From: JBGSQR01 sp964509295
GTDB taxonomy: Bacteria > Desulfobacterota > Desulfuromonadia > Geobacterales > Pseudopelobacteraceae
Reading direction: 5' to 3'
Assembly (NCBI GenBank): GCA_964509295.1
Contig: CAZDWS010000001.1
Location: 372,001-436,000 of the forward strand
DNA: 64,000 bases
Below, in pieces: positions 33,342 to 42,535 of this stretch (positions within the stretch are counted from its first letter, which is position 1; each line of letters opens with the position of its first letter). The notes under the pieces are model-generated. The model was not told the DNA's origin. It saw only the letters and a program-made list of their open reading frames with translations, and made no database searches. The position numbers and the translations under genes were made by a program.

Positions 33342-35795
33342 ATGGATATGTTAGATATCTATCCCATGAAAACATACAAAGCAGACCTACACGTCCATTC
33401 CAGTCACTCCAACAAACCTACCTACTGGGCAATGCGCAAGTTCAACTGTCCGGAGAGCTACACTTCGCCGCTTCATATTTATAATACTGCACGCGAACGT
33501 GGTATGGATTACGTCACTATCACCGATCACAATGTCATTAGTGGTGCTCTGGAAATTGCACACCTGCCAAAGACCTTCATCAGTTCCGAGATTACGGCCT
33601 ATTTTCCGGAAAATGGCTGCAAGGTGCATGTTGTTGTGCTGAACATCAACGAGAGCAAGTACCTGGAGATAATGGAGCTGCGCAAGAACATCTATGAGTT
33701 GGTTGCATACATGCACAGCCGGAAAATAACGCATTTTCTGGCACACCCGCTTTATGCCCAGAACGACAAGCTGACACTGGAAATAATCGAGAAATCTCTG
33801 CTTTTATTTACAACCATCGAAGTAAAAAACGGCTGCCGGGCCAAGAGGTTCAACAGTTTTACAAAACAGCTGGCAACCGGTCTTTCAGAAGAGACTCTTA
33901 CGCGGCTGGCCAACAAACATGACCTGCAGCCCTATGGAATTACGCCATGGATTAAGGGAACTGTTGGTGGATCCGATGACCATGGCGGGTTGTTTATTGC
34001 CCGGGCACACACCTCTGCAAGTGATACTATCACCGTCGATGCATTTGTTGAGGCGGTCAGGGAAGGCAGATGTGAGGATAATGGTCAGGATGGCGGCCCT
34101 TTGACGATGGCACACAGCCTTTATGGCGTTGGTCATAGCTTTTACCAGGAGCGCTTTGGAGGTCACCGCCGGTCTTCCTCTCCATTTGTCAATGCCATGA
34201 TGGAGCGTTTTTTCAATCTTGGGAATGAGAAGGTATCACTGGTTGAAAAGATCAGGCTTTTTATTCTGAAAAACCTGCCCGTATCCAGTAAGAGCCCGGC
34301 AGGCGGCTTTGAAGAGGTGCTTGAACATGAAGCCAGGTTATTGCTTAACAACAGTGAATTTCTCGATAGCATCAGCGATGCCGACCATAACCGCAAAATT
34401 TTTGCCGTAACCAGCAGGCTGGCCAATCGACTGCTCTTTCATTATTCCAACCGACTGATGAATCTGCCGGTTAATGCCGGTTTTTTTGATTATCTCAACA
34501 CGATAGGGACAATCGGCCTGGTTCACATGCTGATCTCGCCGTACTATCTGGCTTTTCATCACCAGCACAAGGGTAAGGACCTGATCAGGGAGGTGTCTGC
34601 ACTTCTTCCTGAACGTGCGAGGCAGGCGGCAAAGGAAAAGATCGCCCTGTTTACGGACACACTGGATGAGATCAACGGGGTTGCCATAACCATCAAACGA
34701 CTTATCAGGACAGCACAGGAACGCGGTGTGGAGCTGACCGTGATCACATCCGACCGGGAGATCGGGAAAAACATGGAAGGTGTTGTCAGATTCCTTTCAG
34801 TCGGTGATTTTGTTCTGCCGGAATATCCGGAGCTTAAGCTGAGCTTTCCGCCTGTTCTGGATGTCATGGATTATATTGAACGTGAGGGTTATACCAGGAT
34901 TCATGTCAGTACGCCCGGTACGGTCGGACTTCTGGGTCTGTTGGTTGCCAGGATGATGGACATTCCGGTTGCCGGAACGTATCACACGGATATTCCGCAG
35001 TATGTGCGGAGCCTGACTAATGACGAGTTTTTAGAGCAGGCTGCCTGGAGCTATATGATCTGGTTTTACAGTCAGATGGAAGAAGTGCTGGTGCCTTCTG
35101 TCGGTACCCGTGAACAATTGATATCTAAAGGTTTGCCGTCTCAAATTTTGAAACCGCTGCCGCGTTGGGTTGATACGGAGTTGTTTAATCCGGAAAAACG
35201 TATTCCTGACTTCTGGCTTCGCAGAGGTTTGAACAATTCGCTGGTATTGCTATATGTGGGCAGAATTTCACAGGAAAAATCGCTTGATCTATTAGTGGAG
35301 TCCTTTCAGAAACTGGTAGATGGCGGTGCTGATATCTCTTTGGCAATAATCGGTGATGGTCCCTACCGGGATGAGATGGAATTTCTTTTGCAAGGTTACC
35401 CGGTCGTATTTACGGGTTATCTGGAAGGCGAAGAATTGCAGAGGGGGTTTGCATCTGCCCATGTTTTTGTGTTTCCCAGTGCAACTGATACCTTTGGCAA
35501 TGTGGTGCTGGAGGCGCAGGCATCCGGTCTGCCGGTGATAGTCTCAGATCGTGGCGGCCCAAGAGAACTGATGTTGGACGGCAAAACCGGATCGGTCTTC
35601 AAGGCCGGTAATAGTAAGGATCTGGCGGATTCTATCAAAAAGTTTTCGGATAACAGAAAGGCTGTCAAAACAATTGGAGAGAGTGCCCGCTTGTTTACAA
35701 TCAGCAGGGCTCCGGATAACAAGGATACTTTCAGCACTCTTTTGAATGTGGGCAATAACAACAGCGGATATTGGCCAGAGCGGGTAGCAGCATGA
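33342..35795 (+). CDS. PHP-domain phosphoesterase fused to a GT4 glycosyltransferase
   Basis: 817 residues. An N-terminal PHP domain (about 10-240) has KADLHVHSSHS, YVTITDHNVISGALE, FISSEITAYF, FLAHPLYAQ and GGSDDHGG, the usual metal-ligand blocks. A helical linker follows (about 240-440). A GT-B glycosyltransferase of family 4 type fills about 450-805: TYHTDIPQYV, LLYVGRISQEKSLD, IIGDGPYRDEME, SATDTFGNVVLEAQASGLPV (the E-x7-E region) and VSDRGGPRELM. The start may be 33342 or 33366 (MKTYKADLHVH); neither has a good ribosome-binding site. The fusion suggests a metal-dependent hydrolysis linked to glycosylation of a cell-surface molecule; the substrate is unknown. The stop overlaps the next start (ATGA). 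Confidence 0.87.
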   Translation: MDMLDIYPMKTYKADLHVHSSHSNKPTYWAMRKFNCPESYTSPLHIYNTARERGMDYVTITDHNVISGALEIAHLPKTFISSEITAYFPENGCKVHVVVLNINESKYLEIMELRKNIYELVAYMHSRKITHFLAHPLYAQNDKLTLEIIEKSLLLFTTIEVKNGCRAKRFNSFTKQLATGLSEETLTRLANKHDLQPYGITPWIKGTVGGSDDHGGLFIARAHTSASDTITVDAFVEAVREGRCEDNGQDGGPLTMAHSLYGVGHSFYQERFGGHRRSSSPFVNAMMERFFNLGNEKVSLVEKIRLFILKNLPVSSKSPAGGFEEVLEHEARLLLNNSEFLDSISDADHNRKIFAVTSRLANRLLFHYSNRLMNLPVNAGFFDYLNTIGTIGLVHMLISPYYLAFHHQHKGKDLIREVSALLPERARQAAKEKIALFTDTLDEINGVAITIKRLIRTAQERGVELTVITSDREIGKNMEGVVRFLSVGDFVLPEYPELKLSFPPVLDVMDYIEREGYTRIHVSTPGTVGLLGLLVARMMDIPVAGTYHTDIPQYVRSLTNDEFLEQAAWSYMIWFYSQMEEVLVPSVGTREQLISKGLPSQILKPLPRWVDTELFNPEKRIPDFWLRRGLNNSLVLLYVGRISQEKSLDLLVESFQKLVDGGADISLAIIGDGPYRDEMEFLLQGYPVVFTGYLEGEELQRGFASAHVFVFPSATDTFGNVVLEAQASGLPVIVSDRGGPRELMLDGKTGSVFKAGNSKDLADSIKKFSDNRKAVKTIGESARLFTISRAPDNKDTFSTLLNVGNNNSGYWPERVAA

Positions 35796-36499
35796 AAAAG
35801 CTAATGGCTGCAGCACTGGCTCTGGGAGTTTGTGTCTATTCGGCTCATACGGCCTGGAGCAGCAGTGATGATAAAAGGGTATCAAAATTTTCAATCCACT
35901 CTCATGGCATCCGCATCGGCGATGCAAGCTCAACCTGCAGTCGTGGGGAGGACAATACGGTCGTATTTTCAAATTCGACCAGAATTGACGCCAATTTCAT
36001 AGTCCGATCCTATTCACTGGATAGCAAGGAACACGCCATTGTGGGTAAAAACGGTACGGTCAGCTACTCCCGCACAAGCCAGGAAAACGGCAAGTCAACT
36101 GTTGTCAAAGGAGTGCTGGTAAATGGACATTTCAAGCTCCACATTACGGAAAGTGGCAGCAAACGTTCCAGGTCAATTCCGCAAAGCGAATATGATTCTA
36201 CAACTATGGAATGTCCGGAAACATTATTGAATCATGTTGGTGAGAAAAAAAGCATCCGTTTGCTTGATCTGGAAAATTTGGAAGTGGTCAAGCGGAATTA
36301 TACATGGGTTCGAAACGAAGATGTACGGATTGCTGGAAAAACCTTTAATTGTCGGGTGATTGATTTTGAAGATAAAAACAAGAAATGCCGACGTTGGATC
36401 AGGCCGGACGATGTTGGTGTTATGGTCGCCCGCCAGGACGGTAGCGGTAAAGCCGGTACATACAGTGTCCGCATGGTTGATTACAAATCAGGTTCTTAA
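35792..36499 (+). CDS. Exported protein coupled to the PHP-GT4 gene
   Basis: 235 residues. ATG 35792 overlaps the upstream stop (ATGA). MKKLMAAALALGVCVYSAHTA is a signal peptide (about 1-22). The mature part is beta-rich (VVFSNSTRIDANFIVRSYSLDSK in pieces; VRMVDYK at the end), with four Cys in the mature part (CSRG, MECPE, FNCRV, KKCRR) that could form disulfides. It resembles periplasmic proteins of unknown function with a lipocalin- or DUF6134-like beta fold, but I cannot name a family safely. Its coupling to the glycosyltransferase suggests a shared envelope role. Confidence 0.75.
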   Translation: MKKLMAAALALGVCVYSAHTAWSSSDDKRVSKFSIHSHGIRIGDASSTCSRGEDNTVVFSNSTRIDANFIVRSYSLDSKEHAIVGKNGTVSYSRTSQENGKSTVVKGVLVNGHFKLHITESGSKRSRSIPQSEYDSTTMECPETLLNHVGEKKSIRLLDLENLEVVKRNYTWVRNEDVRIAGKTFNCRVIDFEDKNKKCRRWIRPDDVGVMVARQDGSGKAGTYSVRMVDYKSGS

Positions 36500-36550
36500 C
36501 TGTTCCAATCGGAACCCAGCAGTTTGTCCTTTGGAGCCCCCCGGTGAAAG

Positions 36551-37630
36551 CTAATTGCCCCTTCGGTTGATGACTATTGAAGAGCCATTCATGCTTTTGG
36601 CAGATTTTTTTACCTCAGTAGACAGAGATGCCAGCTGGGCGTAAGAGCTGACAGGTGTTAGCAGTGTATTGACAATGCTGATTGAAAGTGACAGTAGCTG
36701 GAACGTTTCCGTTTCTCCTTTACGATTAACAGCTCTGTAGGTGCCGTTGGTAAAGTCCTGTTCTCCATGGAAAAAAAGTCGGCGGCTCTCAAAGGCCCTG
36801 ATAATTGACATGGCAACCGTATGCCCCTGCCCCGGATCAGTTATGATTATGAAATCGTCCCCGCCGATATGACCGCAGAATCCGGGTGATCCGCAGAGGA
36901 TCGGCTGCATGGCTGCTGTAATTATTTCACCCAGCACCTTGATTACCACATCGCCCTTTTGAAACCCGTAAAAATCGTTATAGGGTTTAAAGTTGTCTAT
37001 ATCCACATAGGCAATATCAAAACCGCTGGATGATAAAAGTCGTTCGGAAATTTCACGTTGGATTGATTCGTTACCTGGCAGTCCGGTGAGAGGGTTTGCA
37101 GATTTGGCCAGAGTAAGGTTTATTTCTGTTATGGCATTGATGAATTTATTAACATCCACAATCCCTTCATAGAGGCCCCGGCGGGTTATACACACATTAT
37201 CCACCCGGATATCATTGCCAAGTGCCTTGATGGATTGGGCGGCATACCTGATGGGTGTGCTAGCTTCAAGCAATAATGGTACGGGAGTCATCAGATCGCG
37301 CATCTTCTTGTTATGGTTGATTTGAAAAGCGAATCCGTGCATGCCGATGACATTCTCTTCCAAGAAGCTTAACCTGTTTATGATGCCGGTAACATGCCCC
37401 TTGTCAACCACCGGAAGCACCTGAATCGATTTGTCGGTCTGAAAACGCTTCAGCACGACCGATAAATTGTCGTTTGGCTGAACAGGTACAACAGGCTGGC
37501 ACACGTCTCCGATATTTTCCAAAACTTGATCAGTCTGTGTCTTCAGTATTGCCGACAGACCGGAATCGGTAGTTGAAAACAGGTTTGAAAAACAGATTGG
37601 TTCAACTGGACTTGTTATTTTTGAAATCAT
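36551..37630 (-). CDS. CBS-pair GGDEF-domain protein (predicted diguanylate cyclase)
   Basis: 359 residues. A pair of CBS-like motifs (about 45-165: VLPVVDKGHVTGIINRLSFLE and DLMTPVPLLLEASTPI in pieces) is followed by a GGDEF domain (about 175-355), which starts NPLTGLPGNESIQ. The active-site loop is GGDDF in IGGDDFIIIT instead of GGDEF/GGEEF; the second acidic residue is Asp, which some active cyclases tolerate. DIAYVDIDNFKPYNDFYGFQKGD carries the metal Asp residues (pieces). No RxxD inhibitory site was seen five residues upstream. CBS domains often bind adenylates, so it could couple energy state to c-di-GMP. No TM helix. Confidence 0.88.
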   Translation of the reverse strand: MISKITSPVEPICFSNLFSTTDSGLSAILKTQTDQVLENIGDVCQPVVPVQPNDNLSVVLKRFQTDKSIQVLPVVDKGHVTGIINRLSFLEENVIGMHGFAFQINHNKKMRDLMTPVPLLLEASTPIRYAAQSIKALGNDIRVDNVCITRRGLYEGIVDVNKFINAITEINLTLAKSANPLTGLPGNESIQREISERLLSSSGFDIAYVDIDNFKPYNDFYGFQKGDVVIKVLGEIITAAMQPILCGSPGFCGHIGGDDFIIITDPGQGHTVAMSIIRAFESRRLFFHGEQDFTNGTYRAVNRKGETETFQLLSLSISIVNTLLTPVSSYAQLASLSTEVKKSAKSMNGSSIVINRRGN

Positions 37631-37937
37631 TTTGACTCTCTATCTATCCTGCTGAAAAGTCGGATATTTATGATACGTTTTTACAATATACAGCAAGGAG
37701 TTCCCAAGTGGTGTTACAAGTGGGATACTTTTTGATACGGTTTGTTTACGACTTTTACTGCATCATTCAATTCATTACTTATTCCCGGTAGCAGTCAGGG
37801 ATAACCAAGCTGATCTTGTAATTTCTTCGTTGTAGTCTATATTTAAAGCTGGAATTGCAATAGTTGTCCAAGCCTCAGTCAACCCATGTAAGCGCATGTC
37901 GTCTCACACATGAAACTCATAAAAACCGGTGATATAA
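37631..37937. other. Divergent intergenic region between the GGDEF and hybrid kinase genes
   Basis: 307 bp, AT-rich, without a credible gene. It must hold the promoters of both neighbours. No inverted repeat of operator size and no riboswitch core was recognised. Confidence 0.5.
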
Positions 37938-40900
37938 ATGTCCTTAAAAATTATCCAGACAAGATCACTTAAAAACAAAATAACCCTTTTGATTCTGGCC
38001 ATCCTTGTGGTAGTCATCTGGTCCCTGTCATTTTACGCCAGCAGGCAGCTTTACAAGGGAATGACAAAGCTGTCCAGCGACCAGCAATTCACAACCGCAT
38101 CTTTTGCAGCGACTTCAATTAATGATGAAGTGGAAGAGCGTTTCAAAGCGTTAAATAATGTTGCTGCATCTATAACACCCGTACTCATGTCCGGCCGCTC
38201 AAATCTGCAGAAGTTGCTGGAAGACCGTCCTTTATTTAGCAACCTGTTCAACGGCGGTGTTGTGATTTACGGACCTGACGGGACCGTGATAGCGGAAACG
38301 CCATTGTCTGCCGGTAGAATCGGTACCAATTATATGGATATAGACACGGTGGCGGCAGCTCTGAAAGAGGGTAAGTCAAATGTCGGTCGGCCGGTTATGG
38401 GTAGAAAACTCCAGGCGCCGGTCATCGGTATGACCGTACCGATACGCGATGAACAGGGCAATGTCATCGGAGGTATGACAGGGGTGACCAACCTGGGCAC
38501 ACCAAATTTTCTGGACAAGATTACCTCCAATCGCTATGGCAAGACCGGTGGCTACATCCTGGTTGCACCTAAATACAGGCTGATAATTACGGATACCGAC
38601 AAAAAACGCATCATGGAGCCACTGCCACCTCAAGGTTTCAGTAAGACTGTGGACCGCTTCATTGATGGAATTGAAGGTTCAGAAATCTTTGTCAATCCGG
38701 TTGGCGAAGAAGTTCTGGCCTCGATCAAACGCATTCCTGCAGCAGGTTGGTATGTTGCGGTCCGGCTTCCAACAGCAGAGGCCTTCGAACCGATTCGCAG
38801 CATGCAGCAGCGTATACTGCTATCGGCAATTCTATTGACAGTCCTGGCCGGCATCATGACCAGGTGGATCCTGCAGCGGCAGCTTTCACCCATGCTGGAT
38901 GCGGCAAAATTGCTGTCCGGCATGGCAGACCCCGGGCAGCCGCTAAAGCCTTTGCCGATCAGCAGAATGGATGAAACCGGTGAACTGATCAGCGGGTTCA
39001 ACCGGCTGCTTGGTATACTTGAGGAGCGGGAAAAGGCACTCAAGGAAAGCGAATCACTCTGGAGATTTGCCGTAGAAGGTTCGGGTGACGGTGTCTGGGA
39101 CTGGAATATACAAACAGATGAGGCTAAATATTCCCGACGCTGGAAAGAAATGCTCGGCTATTCCGACCATGAAATACTTCCTAAAAATCAGGAGTGGCTT
39201 GAACGCATACATCCCGATGACAGGTCAAAAGTTGCCCAAACCATGCAGGACTACCTGGATGGCAGGACAGACATCTATCTTGTTGAATACCGTTTGAAAT
39301 GCAAGGATGGAGGTTACCTCTGGATCATGTCCAGGGGTATGGTCGTAAGCCACAGCGCCGATGGCAGACCATTACGGATGGTCGGAACCCATACTGACAT
39401 GACCAGACTCCGGAAGCTGGAGCATGAAAGGGGTGAGACTTTGGCTCTGCTTCAGAAAGTATCCAGTCAGCTGCCCGGTTTTGTTTATCAGTTTATTTTG
39501 AATCCTGACGGCAGCTCATGCATTCCCTTTGCCAGTGAAGGGATCAGGCAAATATTTCGCGTTGCCCCTGAGGATGTCATAAACGATGTCGCTGCGGTAT
39601 TTTCAAAAGTCCACCCAGAAGATTATGAAGCCCTTATGTCTTCCATTCACGAGTCGGCAGAAACTCTCCAGCCATGGCGGCATGAATTCAGGGTGAAATT
39701 TGATGATGGGTCTATAGAATGGCGCCTTGGAAATTCGGTGCCAAATAAGCTTCCAAATGGCGGAGTGCTGTGGCACGGCTTTATTACAGATTTTACTGAA
39801 CGCAAGCAGGTTGAGCAGGAGCTTTTTGAGCAGAAAAATCTGGTCAGTACTATTATTGATAGTACTTCGGAAGCGATCTTTGCCAAAGATTGCGAAGGTC
39901 GATACTGCTCAATCAATGAAGCCGGCGCGAAAATGATCGGTTATAAAGTCTCTGATATTATCGGCAAGACTGATTTTGATTTCCTGCCGCCTGAAGCTGC
40001 GCTTGATTTTCGAAAAACTGATGAATTAGTTATGTCTAGCGCCCATTCTTGTGAGCTAGAAGGAAGTATTGTGCTTAATGGCAAGCCTTGTACCTTTTTG
40101 ACCCATAAAACACCATGGCTGGACAATTTTGGCAATATTATCGGCGTTATAGGTATCTCAAACAACATCACCACACGTAAAGAACATGAAAAAGAATTGT
40201 TGAAAATAGAAAAACTGGAATCCCTGGGTGTTCTTGCCGGAGGTATTGCACACGACTTCAACAACATCCTGACCGGCATCATGGGCAATATCTCCTTTGC
40301 CCAGATGTTTCTCGAATCAGAACACAAATCTTACAAACCGTTGCTTGATGCAGAAAAAGCTTCGGTAAGAGCTGCAGAGCTTGCCCACCAACTGTTGACA
40401 TTTGCACGAGGCGGGGAGCCGATAAAAAAGGTGATTTCCATTCAGAATATTTTGAAGGAATCCATCTCACTGGCCTTGCACGGCTCCAACGTCAAAGCCA
40501 ATATTAATATTCCAGATTTAATCCATGCTATCCAGGCTGATGAAGGGCAGATGAGTCAAGTATTTCATAATATCATTATCAACGCCACCCAGGCTATGCC
40601 GGGCGGCGGGACTCTGACTGTCAATGCCGCCAACGAGATTCTTCAGGAATCAAACAGCATGGTTTTGCCAGGCGGTAACTATGTCCGACTTGAATTCATT
40701 GATCAGGGCTGCGGGATTTCCCAAGACAATCTCAAAAGAATATTTGACCCCTATTTTACGACCAAGTCAGCAGGAAACGGGCTCGGCCTGGCCTCTGCCC
40801 ATTCTATAATCAGCCGTCATGGCGGGCATCTGGGAGTAGTCTCCATAATCGGCCAGGGATCCACATTCACGATTCACTTACCGTCCATCGGAGTACAGTA

Positions 40901-41333
40901 TTCTTCATTTAAGGACAGCCGGGATGCGGAGCAAAGCAGCGTTCACAAAGGCGGTTCCATACTTGTCATGGATGATGAGGAGATGTTACTTGAAATGATG
41001 ACAGGTATGCTGGAAAATTTGGGCTATCAGGCAGTTACAGCAGTAAATGGCCATGAAGCCATCTCTCTGTATAAAGCCGCCGCAGCAAATTCAGCACCCT
41101 TTGCCGCAGTTGTCATGGACTTAACCATACCGGGCGGGATGGGTGGAAAAGATACGGCGCAGCAGATACTTTCTTTTGATCCGCACGCCTGTCTGATCGT
41201 TTCCAGCGGCTATTCCAATGATCCAATTGTCTCGGAATTCGGCAGCTACGGTTTTAAAGGTGCTATTTCCAAGCCATACAGAATCAAGGAACTGGGGCAG
41301 TTGTTAAGTACATTGTTGGAAGATAGAGGATAA
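37938..41333 (+). CDS. Hybrid sensor histidine kinase (Cache, HAMP, PAS, HisKA, HATPase, REC)
   Basis: 1131 residues. TM helix 1 at about 16-34; a periplasmic double-Cache sensor (about 40-290) with GPDGTVIAETPLSAG and YILVAPKYRLIITD; TM helix 2 at about 293-311; a HAMP-like linker; then about three PAS domains (about 370-490, 500-620, 635-755). The HisKA box is GGIAHDFNNILTG with phospho-His 772. The HATPase has the N box (HNIIINATQAMPGGG), FIDQGCGISQDN and TTKSAGNGLGLASAHSI. The C-terminal receiver has MDDEE and phospho-acceptor Asp 1061 in VVMDLTIPGG, and Lys in ISKPYR. All signal-transfer residues are present. The ligand and the downstream regulator are unknown; no response regulator is adjacent. 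Confidence 0.93.
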   Translation: MSLKIIQTRSLKNKITLLILAILVVVIWSLSFYASRQLYKGMTKLSSDQQFTTASFAATSINDEVEERFKALNNVAASITPVLMSGRSNLQKLLEDRPLFSNLFNGGVVIYGPDGTVIAETPLSAGRIGTNYMDIDTVAAALKEGKSNVGRPVMGRKLQAPVIGMTVPIRDEQGNVIGGMTGVTNLGTPNFLDKITSNRYGKTGGYILVAPKYRLIITDTDKKRIMEPLPPQGFSKTVDRFIDGIEGSEIFVNPVGEEVLASIKRIPAAGWYVAVRLPTAEAFEPIRSMQQRILLSAILLTVLAGIMTRWILQRQLSPMLDAAKLLSGMADPGQPLKPLPISRMDETGELISGFNRLLGILEEREKALKESESLWRFAVEGSGDGVWDWNIQTDEAKYSRRWKEMLGYSDHEILPKNQEWLERIHPDDRSKVAQTMQDYLDGRTDIYLVEYRLKCKDGGYLWIMSRGMVVSHSADGRPLRMVGTHTDMTRLRKLEHERGETLALLQKVSSQLPGFVYQFILNPDGSSCIPFASEGIRQIFRVAPEDVINDVAAVFSKVHPEDYEALMSSIHESAETLQPWRHEFRVKFDDGSIEWRLGNSVPNKLPNGGVLWHGFITDFTERKQVEQELFEQKNLVSTIIDSTSEAIFAKDCEGRYCSINEAGAKMIGYKVSDIIGKTDFDFLPPEAALDFRKTDELVMSSAHSCELEGSIVLNGKPCTFLTHKTPWLDNFGNIIGVIGISNNITTRKEHEKELLKIEKLESLGVLAGGIAHDFNNILTGIMGNISFAQMFLESEHKSYKPLLDAEKASVRAAELAHQLLTFARGGEPIKKVISIQNILKESISLALHGSNVKANINIPDLIHAIQADEGQMSQVFHNIIINATQAMPGGGTLTVNAANEILQESNSMVLPGGNYVRLEFIDQGCGISQDNLKRIFDPYFTTKSAGNGLGLASAHSIISRHGGHLGVVSIIGQGSTFTIHLPSIGVQYSSFKDSRDAEQSSVHKGGSILVMDDEEMLLEMMTGMLENLGYQAVTAVNGHEAISLYKAAAANSAPFAAVVMDLTIPGGMGGKDTAQQILSFDPHACLIVSSGYSNDPIVSEFGSYGFKGAISKPYRIKELGQLLSTLLEDRG

Positions 41334-41396
41334 TCAAACATAAGGCGTTCCGCACTGTATAAAACGTCACCTACTTTTTGCAAAACTATTACATAC

Positions 41397-41453
41397 ATGA
41401 CCTCTTGATGTAACAAACCGGTGTTAATCTCTGCAAAACTACAGCGGAGGTCA
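41397..41453 (+). promoter_or_regulatory. Leader inverted repeat that would cover the ribosome-binding site
   Basis: TGACCTC (41398-41404) can pair with GAGGTCA (41447-41453), which contains most of the Shine-Dalgarno GGAGG of the alpha/beta-hydrolase gene. TGCAAAACT occurs twice in the same leader (about 41379 and 41432). The 42-base loop is long, so occlusion would be modest. No switch ligand is proposed. Confidence 0.3.
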
Positions 41454-41455
41454 GC

Positions 41456-42535
41456 ATGATTGAACGGGGTCTGAAATTAAGTGTGAAACGGGAGATGAGT
41501 CCGATGGTGGCCTCAGCGGCAACCTTTGCCGCCGGATTTATGCGGACTATTGCCATCAAGAAATATATCCCTCAATCCAGGCTGCGTGAAATCAAATTGC
41601 TGGAAACCAAGCCGACTGCCCACGTGAAACGCTGTCTGGTATACAGAGAAAAAGGTGCCGGAAATTATCCGACAATCATACTGGGTGGTTTTGTGCCGGA
41701 CTCAACTGAAACCGTTGAATTCCAGCGACAGATTCTTCGGGAGCATGGCTCGCTGTATTTCCTGAATTATCCACGTAACGGTTTTTGCGAGGAGATGTTT
41801 GCTGCACAGCTGGGTGACCTGATTGAAGATCTTGGAAAAAAAGGACAAAAACCGCTGATCATGGGTGTCAGCTTCGGTTGCGGCCTGCTGACGGATTATC
41901 TTCGCAAGGCGCCAGAATCCATACATGAACAGATTCGCGGTTTGGTACTGGTCAGCCCGGTGATCTGTACTGATGACCTGATCAGGCCAGCCAGTGAAAA
42001 GCGTGACGGGGTCCGTTTTCTGGAGAACAACCTCAAAAAGATAGTTGCGGCTGATCCGAATGATGAGGTGCACCTGGAAAAGCAGATTGAAAGATCCCGA
42101 CGCTGTTTTCATGCCCTTTTTACTGCCGGGGCAGAAAACCGTTCCCTCAATGTCAAGCACCTTGCCATTCGGCATAAAATAATGGATGTGATCAATAATA
42201 CCCCTTCACGGGGAGGATTCGAGCGGGTTGTTGCGTTGCGCGATTTTAACTTTCCGTCCATGGAAAGCTCTATTTTTGCCGGTCCGGTTCTGACTTTGAT
42301 GGCGGAAAACGAATTTGATATTCTGGTGCCGTCTTCTCCGACAATGAAGCTGTTTCGAGATTCATCCCTATACAGCAGACTGTTTCCCAAGTGCCTGGTA
42401 AAAACTGTCCGTTCCGGTGATACGGATGACGGTGTTGCTCATGCGTCAATGATCTTCCATCATGAACCTTACAATGCCTTGCTGGATAACTGGTACAACA
42501 AGCTGCTATATCCCCGGCTGCAGCTGGCGATATAG
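41456..42535 (+). CDS. Alpha/beta-hydrolase-like protein paired with GH3
   Basis: 359 residues, behind GCGGAGG. An oxyanion-type strand TIILGGFVPDSTETVEF is followed by LYFLNYPRNGF and a nucleophile elbow GVSFGCG (Ser 139) that fits G-x-S-x-G. LVLVSPVICTDDL and LTLMAENEFDILVPSS lie where the acid strand would be, and DDGVAHASMIFHHEPYN may contain the catalytic His. The first 40 residues are unusual (a hydrophobic, Ala/Met-rich segment, 14-32) and could be a membrane-association helix. The GH3-like gene starts immediately after the stop codon, so both are almost certainly one transcript and probably one pathway. Substrate unknown. Confidence 0.75.
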   Translation: MIERGLKLSVKREMSPMVASAATFAAGFMRTIAIKKYIPQSRLREIKLLETKPTAHVKRCLVYREKGAGNYPTIILGGFVPDSTETVEFQRQILREHGSLYFLNYPRNGFCEEMFAAQLGDLIEDLGKKGQKPLIMGVSFGCGLLTDYLRKAPESIHEQIRGLVLVSPVICTDDLIRPASEKRDGVRFLENNLKKIVAADPNDEVHLEKQIERSRRCFHALFTAGAENRSLNVKHLAIRHKIMDVINNTPSRGGFERVVALRDFNFPSMESSIFAGPVLTLMAENEFDILVPSSPTMKLFRDSSLYSRLFPKCLVKTVRSGDTDDGVAHASMIFHHEPYNALLDNWYNKLLYPRLQLAI

